Assembly: GCA_046349875.1 (NCBI GenBank)
Contig: JAXMBN010000044.1
Coordinates: forward strand, 1 to 41,141
Length of the DNA: 41,141 nucleotides
Source: JAXMBN01 sp046349875
Lineage (GTDB): Bacteria; Planctomycetota; Planctomycetia; Pirellulales; Pirellulaceae
Direction: 5' to 3'
Under the pieces are notes generated by a model. The model had not been told where the DNA came from. It did no database searches and worked only from the letters and a program-made list of their open reading frames with translations. Below are positions 27,974 to 36,245 of the stretch, in pieces. Each line of letters opens with the position of its first letter. The stretch's first letter is position 1. The position numbers were made by a program, and so were the translations under genes.

Positions 27974-28002
27974 GGCGATGGATCGCAAAGTGATCCATCG
28001 CC
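27974..28002 (-). terminator. Strong stem-loop, probable terminator of the downstream-convergent small secreted gene
   Basis: GGCGATGGATC pairs perfectly with GATCCATCGCC over an 11-base stem with a 7-base loop. It lies 48 bases after the stop of the minus-strand gene at 28050 and before the promoter of the next minus-strand gene. A clear run of T follows on neither strand, so Rho-independent termination is likely but not certain. Confidence 0.65.
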
Positions 28003-28049
28003 TTGTTCATTTTGAATCCCGAGGGGTCTCAGGTTTGTAGTGGGTTCTA

Positions 28050-28574
28050 TTACAGACCGATCAAAATGGCGATGATGCCGAGACTACCGTGATCCAGGAC
28101 GCGTTTGCGGCCGAGCGAATCGAGGCGATAGATCTGGTATTGGCCTTCCATCCAAGTAGCATCTCCCAAGGGTGACCAGCTGAGCGGTTCGGTTGAAATC
28201 ATAACGTGGACGTTTTCGAAGGGGTCGTAGCCAATCAATAACAGTTGCCCGTCAGGGTCGACCGAACGATGGACAACCATTGCGACTAGATTGTCCTGCT
28301 CAATATAAGATTGCGACTTTGAGTTGACTCCGATCTGAATTCCCGATTGGTAGCCATTGCGATCGCTTTGAAAAGTCCCTTCCCAGAATTGCCCAATAAT
28401 GGTTTTGGGTGGCGGCGGCGGTGGTGGCGGAGGAGGATCGTTCGCATCTTGCGCTTTGAGTTGCGTCACCGAGATGAGACGATTGATGCCATCGGTGGCT
28501 TGTGCGGATCCAACGAAGATCAAGCTGCCAAGTAAGGTTGAAAACGCAAACCATTGAACTCTTTTGAGCGACAT
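28050..28574 (-). CDS. Small secreted protein with a polyproline stretch
   Basis: The start at 28574 gives MSLKRVQWFAFSTLLGSLIFVGSAQA, a signal peptide (an in-frame ATG 6 codons upstream is the alternative). The mature protein of about 148 residues begins with a polar stretch that contains ten consecutive prolines (DANDPPPP...PKTIIG), then a globular part with EGTFQSDRNGYQSGIQIGV, VVHRSVDPDGQLLLIGYDPFEN and WMEGQYQIYRLDSLGRKRVLD. It resembles no family I know. It is probably periplasmic or outer-surface; the terminator at 27974-28002 follows it. Confidence 0.7.
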   Translation of the reverse strand: MSLKRVQWFAFSTLLGSLIFVGSAQATDGINRLISVTQLKAQDANDPPPPPPPPPPKTIIGQFWEGTFQSDRNGYQSGIQIGVNSKSQSYIEQDNLVAMVVHRSVDPDGQLLLIGYDPFENVHVMISTEPLSWSPLGDATWMEGQYQIYRLDSLGRKRVLDHGSLGIIAILIGL

Positions 28575-28592
28575 GACACGGCTCCATTCCAA

Positions 28593-28948
28593 GAAACGTT
28601 GATACTAAATCGAGGTTACAACCTCCTAAGCGAAGGGAGCGAGTCAACGTTACAGCAAACTTTTGCCCCGAAGTCCGAGCCAGCAAATCCACGAATTCTC
28701 ATGGAAAATGTGACCCGATTCCGTTGGTTTTTTCCTCTCCAAGTGCCAGGCAAGATCAATGCGTAACCGCGAGCAATCAAGTTCCGCCTGGATTCCATTC
28801 GCATTGTTATAATGAGCCATCGCGACAATATATTTTCAGTTTCGCCATGGTGGAAACAGAAGGACTCGAAGGCAGATTGAGCGTTCACGCGGCGCGATCA
28901 TCGTTAATATGAATTCGATGGATATTGTCTTTCCGCCTCTAGAAATAG
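28593..28948. other. Intergenic region between the small secreted protein and sulfatase genes
   Basis: About 350 bases of divergent intergenic sequence holding the promoters of both flanking units. No gene or repeat was recognised in it apart from the hairpin at its right edge, which is listed separately. Confidence 0.5.
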
Positions 28949-28970
28949 GCGAGTGCTGCTTGGCACTCGC
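28949..28970 (+). promoter_or_regulatory. Perfect hairpin in the 5' leader of the sulfatase operon
   Basis: GCGAGTGC-TGCTTG-GCACTCGC is an 8-base perfect stem with a 6-base loop, ending 21 bases before the ATG at 28992. It may stabilise the leader or serve as a regulatory site for the sulfatases. Confidence 0.5.
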
Positions 28971-28991
28971 GAACAATATGGGATCGAGATC

Positions 28992-30464
28992 ATGAGCAGG
29001 TTTGGGTGGTTGATGTTGGTACCTATCCTGGTAGGGATGGTGGGTGCTACAAAGGCATGCGCGGAAGAGACAATTCGTCCGAACATCGTCATGGTGTTGA
29101 TCGATGATATGGGGTGGGGAGACTTTTCGTGTTTTGGAAATCGCGATGCGAAGACTCCTCATATCGATCGATTGGCTCAAGAAGGAATTCGCTTTTCGCA
29201 ATTCTACGTGAATGCTCCGATTTGCTCACCTTCGCGGTGCGCGTTGACGACAGGTCAGTATCCGCAACGTTGGAAGATCACGTCTTATCTCAATAATCGA
29301 GCCGACAATGCGCGGCGAGGTGTTGCGAATTGGCTCGATCCTCAAGCCCCCACGCTGGCTCGCTTTCTTCAGCGCAGCGGATATGCGACCGGGCACTTTG
29401 GAAAGTGGCATCTCGGTGGCCAACGCGACGTGGATGATGCTCCTCCGATCACTGCTTATGGCTATGACAAGTCGCTCACCAACTTCGAAGGAATGGGAGC
29501 CAAGTTGCTGCCTCTAACGATGAAACCAGGCGACACCGAACCGGGCAAGATCTGGGGGGATGCGGAACGCTTGGGTCAGCCGGTCACCTGGATGCAGCGA
29601 TCGAAGATCACCTCTGGATTTGTGGATGCAGCGATCACATTTATCGAAGAAGCTTCGAGCAATCAGAAGCCTTTCTACATCAATCTTTGGCCTGATGATG
29701 TTCATAGTCCTTTCTGGCCACCGGTGGAACAATGGGCTGATGGCAAGAGAGGACTGTATCTTTCGGTGTTGCAAGAAATGGATCGACAGTTAGGAAAGTT
29801 GTTCGATCACATTCAGAAGAGTCCTACCTTGAGGAACAATACACTGATCGTTGTATGCTCGGACAATGGTCCTGAGCCCGGTGCTGGAAGTGCCGGTCCC
29901 TTTCGGGGAGCCAAGACGCGATTGTATGAAGGTGGGATTCGATCTCCGCTGGTGGTATGGGGGCCCCAACTCATTCCCCAGGCGAAAAGGGGAACGCACA
30001 ACGACCAGTCGGTGATCGTCGCCATGGATCTCGTGCCCTCGTTGCTCTCTGTTGCAGGAGTATCTGCCGATGGCGATGTCAAGTTCGATGGTGAAAATGT
30101 GGCTTCGACATTGATTGGGAAGAGTGATGCATCGCGGGTTGCGCCGATTTATTGGCGACGTCCACCCGATCGAAAGAACTCTCCTCCAGCCTTATCCGAA
30201 CCTCAACCAGATCTCGCCGTACGCGATGGGCGGTGGAAATTGTTGTGCGATTACGACGGTTCCAATGCAGAACTATACGACCTCGTCCAGGATCAGACCG
30301 AGTCGACCAATTTGGCATCGAAGCAGACGGAATGGGTGCAGCGTTTGACCAAGGCTGTAAAGGATTGGAATCAATCGATGCCACAGGATCGTGGCATTGA
30401 GTTAGGGGCGGAAGTGATCGAAGCCGCCAAGAAGGCCAAGCCAAAGGCGAAAGAGAAGCGATAA
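28992..30464 (+). CDS. Secreted sulfatase (GALNS / arylsulfatase-like, Cys-type)
   Basis: Formylglycine-dependent sulfatase of 490 residues. A signal peptide lies at 1-24 (MSRFGWLMLVPILVG, ending at KACA). The catalytic core has the metal-binding DD at 38-39, and the signature CSPSR at 78-82 where Cys78 would be converted to formylglycine, then LTTGQYPQRW. HFGKWHLGGQ, FYINLWPDDVHSPFWP, VVCSDNGPEPG (Asp/Asn metal ligands) and a C-terminal ELYDLVQDQTESTNL follow. The start is the ATG at 28992, not the upstream ATG at 28953. The C-terminus is Lys-rich. It is likely to desulfate sulfated polysaccharides. A second sulfatase follows 46 bases later, probably in the same transcript. Confidence 0.92.
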   Translation: MSRFGWLMLVPILVGMVGATKACAEETIRPNIVMVLIDDMGWGDFSCFGNRDAKTPHIDRLAQEGIRFSQFYVNAPICSPSRCALTTGQYPQRWKITSYLNNRADNARRGVANWLDPQAPTLARFLQRSGYATGHFGKWHLGGQRDVDDAPPITAYGYDKSLTNFEGMGAKLLPLTMKPGDTEPGKIWGDAERLGQPVTWMQRSKITSGFVDAAITFIEEASSNQKPFYINLWPDDVHSPFWPPVEQWADGKRGLYLSVLQEMDRQLGKLFDHIQKSPTLRNNTLIVVCSDNGPEPGAGSAGPFRGAKTRLYEGGIRSPLVVWGPQLIPQAKRGTHNDQSVIVAMDLVPSLLSVAGVSADGDVKFDGENVASTLIGKSDASRVAPIYWRRPPDRKNSPPALSEPQPDLAVRDGRWKLLCDYDGSNAELYDLVQDQTESTNLASKQTEWVQRLTKAVKDWNQSMPQDRGIELGAEVIEAAKKAKPKAKEKR

Positions 30465-30510
30465 AAGTTACAACAATCCATCAACGTTTCTTGAAAAAGT
30501 GAGATGCCTC

Positions 30511-31860
30511 ATGATTCGAATCGCCTACCCTCGAAGGGTTTGTCGGAATCTCCTTGCCTTCTTCACGGTGATGGTAGGATTCGCATCGGCTTATGCGGAG
30601 GAACGTCCCAATATCATCGTGATCATGGCGGATGACTTTGGGTACGAGTGCGTGACGGCCAACGGAGGTGAATCGTATCAAACGCCGAACTTGGATCGTT
30701 TGGCGGCCAATGGGATGCGATTTGAACATTGCCATGTGCAGCCTCTTTGCACTCCTACGCGAGTGCAATTGATGACAGGCAAGTACAACATTCGCAACTA
30801 TCTTCGTTTTGGAACTTTGCTGCGGACGGAAGAAACCTTTGCGCATCATCTCAAGAAGGCTGGCTATGCAACTGGCATCTGTGGCAAGTGGCAGTTGGGT
30901 TCTGAAAAAGATTCCGCGCAGCACTTTGGATTCGATGAATCGTGCTTGTGGCAGCAGACGCGTCGGCCGCCTCGCTATGCCAATCCGGGCCTAGAATACA
31001 ACGGTGTGGAAAAGGATTTTGAGAACGGTGAGTATGGTCCTAAGCTTGTCAATGATTTTGCATTGAGTTTCCTGGAGCGGCATCGAAACGAACCTTTCTT
31101 TTTGTATTATCCGATGATCTTGACTCACAATCCTTTCCAGCCGACCCCTGATAGTCCTGATTGGGATCCCAAGGCTGTTGGTGAAAAGGTAAATCAAGAG
31201 GATCGCCATTTTGGCGAGATGGTTTCTTATATGGATGGTATGGTCGGAAGGCTCGATGCCAAGTTGGCGGAGCTGGGAATACGCGACAATACCTTGCTCG
31301 TATTTCTCGGTGACAATGGGACAAACAAAGGAATCACGAGTCGGTTTCGTGGGTCCGAGTATCGGGGAGGGAAAGGTACGACGACTCATCATGGAACGCA
31401 CGTTCCTTTGATCATCAGTTGGCCGAACGTGGTCAAGCAAAAGAAAGTGCAATCGGATCTGGTGAGTAGCGTCGATATTCTTCCGACGATCTGTGAAGCT
31501 GCTAGTGTGATGCCACCCGAGAAGATCGATGGTATCAGCTTCTTACCACAAATCCGAGGCGAGAAAGGCACGCCTCGCTCGTGGCTTTATTGTTGGTATT
31601 CGCCGCGTCAACAAGCCAACTTGTCGGTCAAGGAACTCGTCTTCAACTATCGATACAAACCGTATCGCGATGGAGAGTTCTATGATCTTCAAACCGATCC
31701 TTTGGAGAAGAGCCCAAAGAATCGAAGCGAGTTGGATGGTGATGCGGCTCGGGCAGCCATCGAATTGCAAAAAGCGTTGGATCAATACAAAAATGCTCGG
31801 CCTCAGGAGTTGGATCGCGCCTTTCAAGCAGCTGTTGATAAAGAGGCCGTCAAGGAATGA
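30511..31860 (+). CDS. Secreted sulfatase (arylsulfatase A-like, Cys-type)
   Basis: Second formylglycine sulfatase, 449 residues from the ATG at 30511 (a GTG 4 codons upstream is the alternative). A signal peptide ends near residue 29 (MIRIAYPRRVCRNLLAFFTV, then ASAYA). Metal ligands DD are at 41-42; the active site CTPTR is at 80-84, with Cys80 the formylglycine residue. ICGKWQLGSE, PFFLYYPMILTHNPFQP and VFLGDNGTNKGI are further family blocks; the C-terminus has EFYDLQTDPLEKSP. It has different surface loops from its neighbour, so the two probably act on different sulfate esters. The stop is followed within a few bases by the tandem repeat array. Confidence 0.92.
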   Translation: MIRIAYPRRVCRNLLAFFTVMVGFASAYAEERPNIIVIMADDFGYECVTANGGESYQTPNLDRLAANGMRFEHCHVQPLCTPTRVQLMTGKYNIRNYLRFGTLLRTEETFAHHLKKAGYATGICGKWQLGSEKDSAQHFGFDESCLWQQTRRPPRYANPGLEYNGVEKDFENGEYGPKLVNDFALSFLERHRNEPFFLYYPMILTHNPFQPTPDSPDWDPKAVGEKVNQEDRHFGEMVSYMDGMVGRLDAKLAELGIRDNTLLVFLGDNGTNKGITSRFRGSEYRGGKGTTTHHGTHVPLIISWPNVVKQKKVQSDLVSSVDILPTICEAASVMPPEKIDGISFLPQIRGEKGTPRSWLYCWYSPRQQANLSVKELVFNYRYKPYRDGEFYDLQTDPLEKSPKNRSELDGDAARAAIELQKALDQYKNARPQELDRAFQAAVDKEAVKE

Positions 31861-32490
31861 GAGGATGACTTCCAGTCCTGATGTTGACTTCCAGTCCCTG
31901 GAAGGTGCATTGTTAAGAACGCTCTAACGCATCGAACGAGGGTCCCTCGCTGACGCTTCGGGTTGTGATAAAAGTCCCTTGCGAGATGTTGACTTCCAGT
32001 CCCTGGAAGGTGCATTGTTAGGGAGCGCTCTAACGCATCGAACGAGGAAGACCTCGCCGACGCTTCTGGTTGTGATAAAAAGTCCCTTTGCGAGATGTTG
32101 ACTTCCAGTCCCTGAAAGGCGTATCGTTAGGAACGCTCTAACGATCGACCAACGAGGGTCCCTCACCGACGTGTCGGGTTGTGATAAAAGTCCCTTGCGA
32201 GATGTTGACTTCAGTCCCTGGAAGGTGCATTGTTAGAGCGCTCTAACGCATCGAACGAGGGTCCCTCACTGACGTGTCGGGTTGTGATAAAAGTCCCTTG
32301 CGAGATGTTGACTTCCAGTCCCTGGAAGGTAGCATTGTTGGGAGCCGCCTAACGCATCGAACGAGGTCCACCGACGTCGGGTTGTGATGGATCCTCGCCG
32401 ACGCTTCAAGCCAGAGCGATCCCCGTTGACGTGTCGGGTAGTGATGGATTCTCTCGCTGAGACATCGGGTTATGATATTTGGCAACCCGT
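31861..32490. repeat. Tandem array of about five 103-109 bp units, built from short palindromes
   Basis: Units begin GCGAGATGTTGACTTCC at 31981, 32090, 32197 and 32300, with a first copy starting near 31877 and degenerate partial units after 32345. Each unit has CTTCCAG-TCC-CTGGAAG (7-base stem), a GTTAGAGCGCTCTAAC palindrome (perfect in the fourth copy), a GAGGG-T-CCCTC palindrome and a TGACGTGTCGGGTTGTGATAA tail. Frames through it translate to NPKRQRG and LPGTGSQH strings on the minus strand, which I associate with planctomycete repeats. It is non-coding intergenic DNA. A lone inverted copy of its core lies at 36180-36211. Confidence 0.9.
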
Positions 32491-32530
32491 TGGTAAGTGA
32501 TTAATTATTCTTTCCTTGACTGGAGGCTTT

Positions 32531-33622
32531 ATGCCAACATTATTCGATTCCTATTCACTCAAGGATGTCCGATTACGGAATCGGATTGTCGTATCTCCGA
32601 TGTGTCAATACATGTCGAACGAGGGTGTGGCGAACGATTGGCATCGCGTTCACTACACTTCTTTAGCTCGGGGAGGAGCAGGGCTCGTCATTCTTGAGGC
32701 TACGGCTGTGTCGCCGGAAGGACGCATCACTTGGGCTGATGCGGGGCTTTGGAATGATACGCAGGCCGAGGCGCTTCGACCGATTGTTGAGGCCATTGAG
32801 CAGTGGGGGGCGGTCCCCGGAATTCAGTTGGTTTCAGCGTGACGAAGGCATCGGCCAATCGACCATGGGTGGACGATCACATTCCCGATGGTCAGCTTTA
32901 ACGCTTGGGAAACCATCGCGCCTTCTGCAATTCCGTTCGGCGCGAATCTCTCCAAGGTTCCTCGCGCCATGACGCTAGATGACATCGCTCGGGTTCAAGC
33001 GTCGATGGTTCGGGCCGCTGAGCGAGCTCGCGACGTTGGGTTTCAATGGCTGCAACTGCACTTCGCGCACGGATACTTAGCGCAGAACTTTTGGTCGACC
33101 TATTCCAATACCCGGACGGATCAGTATGGTGGATCTGCCGAAAATCGGGGAAGGTATTTGTTGGAGACGTTGAAAGCGGTGCGAAAAGTGTGGCCCGAAA
33201 ACCGGCCATTGACGGCTCGCTTCAGCGTGGTCGAGTTCGATGGGCAAGATGATACTCGCATCGCCGAATCGATCGCCTTGTTGCAACGCATGAAGCAAGA
33301 GGGATTGGACTCGGTCGACATCTCGATCGGATTCAATACTCCGACTGCGAAGATTCCTTGGGGACCGAACTTGTTGGGCGATATTGCGGCTCGCGTTCTG
33401 AAGGAGACCGGACTACCTGGCTCGACTAGTTGGTTTATCGATGGGCCGAAAGGAGCGGACTCTTTGATTCGTGAAGGCAAGATCGATTTTGCGACGATCG
33501 GGCGGCCTTTCTTAGAGAATCCTCATTGGCCGTATCGAGCCGCCAAAGAACTGGGTGTCGAGAATGCCGCGTGGAAGACACTACCACCGCCGTATGCGCA
33601 TTGGCTTGGCCGGTATCGCTAA
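32531..33622 (+). pseudogene. NADH:flavin oxidoreductase / Old Yellow Enzyme family, YqjM-like (frameshifted)
   Basis: FMN-dependent ene-reductase-type TIM barrel of about 363 residues. The N-terminus is intact from the ATG at 32531 (LFDSYSLKDVRLRNRIVVSP, MCQYMSNEGVANDWHRVHYTSLARGG). The C-terminal 240 residues are intact from about 32888 (FGANLSKVPRAMTLDDIARVQ, QLHFAHGYLAQNFWSTYSNTRTDQYGG, IDFATIGRPFLENPHWPY). Between them, at 32830-32900, at least two shifts break the frame. In that segment the family motif HAGRKASANRPW is present only as TKASANRPW; the nearby bases could encode HAGRK if one or two missing bases are restored. It is either an inactive gene or a sequencing artefact. It stands alone after the repeat array. 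Confidence 0.8.
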
Positions 33623-33645
33623 ACCGACGACCGGTGTTGGTGGAC

Positions 33646-35541
33646 TTACTGAGGGTGCGATCGATAAGGGCTGGTCGTACCTTCACCTTGCCTTACGATC
33701 CGCGTTTCATCATCATGCGTTTCTTGAATCAATGTCGTGAACGGATCGCCGTTGTAGCACACTTCATGAAAAAAGGCGTATACGTTCGAATTCTTGGTGA
33801 CGAACATGGGTGCCAGTTTTCCAGCGGTCGTGGTATAGCTAAAGCCCCCGAGGATTTCGCTTTTGCCCCCGTCGCTCGTTTCTAACAAAGTACCCCCGCG
33901 TTCGGTCTTGTAACCAAGCACCCATAAATGACCTCCTTCGTTGCGGACGTGTGTACCCTCGTTTTCTACATTGAGCTGTCTGGCCCATGTTCGATGATGA
34001 CGAAGATCGAGGTCATGGGTGACAAAATCTTCCAAGAAGAGCTGACCATCGCGTGACCTGGACGTGAATTGAAGATCGCAATCAGCGACGCTACGAAAGA
34101 GTAACGTCCGTTTGGAATCGATCTCGATGCCGCCATGGATGTACGCGAAGTGCTCGATCGAGAGTGTCGATCCATCTCCATCTTCGATACGGAAGTCGGG
34201 TTGAACCTTTCTGAAGTAGTCAATCATACCACCGACGCCGATCATCCTTCTCACTTTGCCACGAATCACCACCGTGGAATGGAGAGCATAAGATCCAGGA
34301 AGAAATAGCGTCGTGGCACCCGAGTCGATCGCTTTTTGAATCGCCTCCGAGGAATCCTTTTGAGCGGTAGGGTCAGCCCCAAAATCGTCGACATTGGTCC
34401 ACTGGGAAGGTGGATCGATGAGAATCGTTGGAGGCTCTTGCACCTGAAGTCGAAGCGAACCGAGTAGCGAAGGAAAGGGACGCGTCGGCGTGTGCGAAGC
34501 ATATTCTTCAACATTGGGTCCAAGGCTGCCTGACTTGTCTTCACCTTGGAGGCGAAGAGCGGCCGTCCAATCGGGAGTGGCAACATCGCCGATACTTCGG
34601 GCAAACCCTGAAGTCACAACATCGCGAACCAAGATTCGTCCTCCGTTGTAATTGATGATCGAAGGAAAGTTTTTTGCTTGAGAGTGTCCTTCCAGTTTCG
34701 AATCGATCAGAGTCACAACGCCATAACTGCGTATGGCCGGAGCAGAGCCTTGATACCAAAGACCACGAAGGCTGAGGCACTGTCCTTCGTTTTCGAGGCC
34801 GACTTCTTGTTGATCTCGCAGCGTGAGATGTTCCATCGTTTGACCATTGACGGCTCGAGCGGTTCGGATGCCGCGTTGGAATCCAAGAATCTCACAGTGG
34901 TGCACAAGCAGCGGGCCATTCATATCGCTATGTCCGAGATCAAGCCCGATACTACCGCTCCCTGATTCTGCCAAGAAGCGACAGTGACGGACGGCGCCCG
35001 AGTTGTTGGAGTAGAACTGAAGTGCAATGGCGCCGGGATTTTTTGCGCCGACATCCCACGTCATGTTCTGCACATAGTTGTGAAACCAATCGGCCGATCC
35101 GAAGCCGCCACACCACATCATGCTTTGCGGTTGTTTAGGATCGGTGAATGTGGACTCACGAAGTCGAATGATCGTCTTATGGGCGTTTTGCCCCTGAAGA
35201 AAATTCTTTCCCCAAGCATCTCGACCCTCGGAGTTTTTCTTGGTCCATCTCAAGGTTCGCGAGATCAAGTAGGTTCCGTTGGGGAAGTAGAGCATCTTGT
35301 GTTGCCCCATCGTATCGGTCAACGCTTGTTGAATGGCATCGGTGTCGTCGGTGATACCGTCGCCGCGAGCGAAGTAAGGCGATTGTGTAACATCGATCAC
35401 GTAAGGAGTTTTGGGATAGACGATATCGTCTTGTTGTAGATGGGCACCGCATTCCGTTGCCAGCTGTGCATACATGTCGTTTGTCCACATGATGATGCAT
35501 GCGAGTAGAATCAACATGATTCGTAAATGGAAGAACATCAT
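33646..35541 (-). CDS. Secreted protein with two pectate-lyase-3 (beta-helix) regions
   Basis: Protein of 631 residues with a signal peptide (MMFFHLRIMLILLACIIMW, ending near MYA). The first pectate lyase superfamily block (PF12708-like) begins at about residue 45 with PYFARGDGITDDTDAIQQAL and TYLISRTLRW; a second copy starts near 390 with NVDDFGADPTAQKDSSEAIQ and TLFLPGSYALHSTVVIRG. The middle and end are right-handed beta-helix-like, with many short V/I and polar turns. This fold family includes GH28, GH55 and lyases. No clear catalytic acids can be assigned. Probably extracellular or periplasmic polysaccharide processing. It converges with the OYE gene 23 bases away. Confidence 0.8.
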   Translation of the reverse strand: MMFFHLRIMLILLACIIMWTNDMYAQLATECGAHLQQDDIVYPKTPYVIDVTQSPYFARGDGITDDTDAIQQALTDTMGQHKMLYFPNGTYLISRTLRWTKKNSEGRDAWGKNFLQGQNAHKTIIRLRESTFTDPKQPQSMMWCGGFGSADWFHNYVQNMTWDVGAKNPGAIALQFYSNNSGAVRHCRFLAESGSGSIGLDLGHSDMNGPLLVHHCEILGFQRGIRTARAVNGQTMEHLTLRDQQEVGLENEGQCLSLRGLWYQGSAPAIRSYGVVTLIDSKLEGHSQAKNFPSIINYNGGRILVRDVVTSGFARSIGDVATPDWTAALRLQGEDKSGSLGPNVEEYASHTPTRPFPSLLGSLRLQVQEPPTILIDPPSQWTNVDDFGADPTAQKDSSEAIQKAIDSGATTLFLPGSYALHSTVVIRGKVRRMIGVGGMIDYFRKVQPDFRIEDGDGSTLSIEHFAYIHGGIEIDSKRTLLFRSVADCDLQFTSRSRDGQLFLEDFVTHDLDLRHHRTWARQLNVENEGTHVRNEGGHLWVLGYKTERGGTLLETSDGGKSEILGGFSYTTTAGKLAPMFVTKNSNVYAFFHEVCYNGDPFTTLIQETHDDETRIVRQGEGTTSPYRSHPQ

Positions 35542-35758
35542 TTTGTTGGATCGTTGGCCAAAGAATGGGAATGAGGTTGGGAGTACGATTTACTTTAGTG
35601 TCCGTACAAGTGTGAAAATAGGAAGCAAGGCAGACGCCGTAGTCGCGATGCGAAACAAAATAGAAAATCTCGCAAGATAGGTGTCGATTTCTTCTTGTCC
35701 CGTACGACCATAAAGAGTTTCCGGTATTCCAAGTGCCTTCCAATCAAGCGAGTTCGAG

Positions 35759-36148
35759 ATGAAGTTTGTATGTCTGGGTTACATCGATCAAGAGAAGTTT
35801 GCAGCGATTCCACCCGAAGAGCAGGCTCGGATGATGGAGTGTTGTTTTGCGTACGATGATGTCCTTCGTCGCGGAGGGCATTTTATTGGCGGGGAGGCAT
35901 TAGGATCGGCGATGCAAGCGGTCACCTTGAAGGGTGAGAATGGTGAAGTTGTCAAATTGGACGGGCCTTTCTCGGAGACCAAAGAGGTTTTGGGCGGAAT
36001 ACTATTCCTCGAAGCCCGCGATATGCAGCATGCTATCGAACTAATGTCGAAGCATCCCGGCGTGCAGGTTGGCCCGTTTGAAATACGTCCTGCCAACGAA
36101 GAGATCAACGCGCTCATTCAATCGCGGCAGTTACCGCCCAAAAGCTAA
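35759..36148 (+). CDS. YCII-related (DGPF) domain protein
   Basis: Small protein of 129 residues. It begins MKFVCLGYIDQEKFAAIPPE, then the FAYDDVLRRGGHFIGGEAL region and the DGPF motif (VVKLDGPFSETKEVLGG), and ends GPFEIRPANEEINA. YCII/DGPF proteins are ferredoxin-like dimers; some accompany ECF sigma factors. No sigma factor is nearby here. Function is unknown. It lies 217 bases from the divergent pectate-lyase-like gene. The 3' end is followed by the solo repeat at 36180. Confidence 0.9.
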   Translation: MKFVCLGYIDQEKFAAIPPEEQARMMECCFAYDDVLRRGGHFIGGEALGSAMQAVTLKGENGEVVKLDGPFSETKEVLGGILFLEARDMQHAIELMSKHPGVQVGPFEIRPANEEINALIQSRQLPPKS

Positions 36149-36179
36149 GCGTCGACTTTCACGCCGACTTCTAAGAGAC

Positions 36180-36211
36180 TGCACCTTCCAAGGGACTGGA
36201 AGTCGACAAGG
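36180..36211 (-). repeat. Solo inverted copy of the core of the 31.9-32.5 kb repeat
   Basis: TGCACCTTCCAAGGGACTGG continuing AAGTCGACAAGG is the reverse complement of the array core GACTTCCAGTCCCTGGAAGG and its GTGCA extension, with one extra base. It forms a CTTCCA/TGGAAG hairpin between two convergent genes. It shows that the element is dispersed and sits in intergenic space. Confidence 0.8.
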
Positions 36212-36245
36212 AAGTTTCGACAATGCAGAGACCAATCCAATAGCC

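Noticed and set aside
31824..32485. Minus-strand frames over the repeat array (MHLPGTGSQH, NPKRQRG)
   Set aside because: They follow the repeat unit; the translation repeats because the DNA does. They are not genes.
31861..32490. CRISPR array
   Set aside because: Units are about 105 bp without unique spacers and consist of palindromes; no cas genes in the window.
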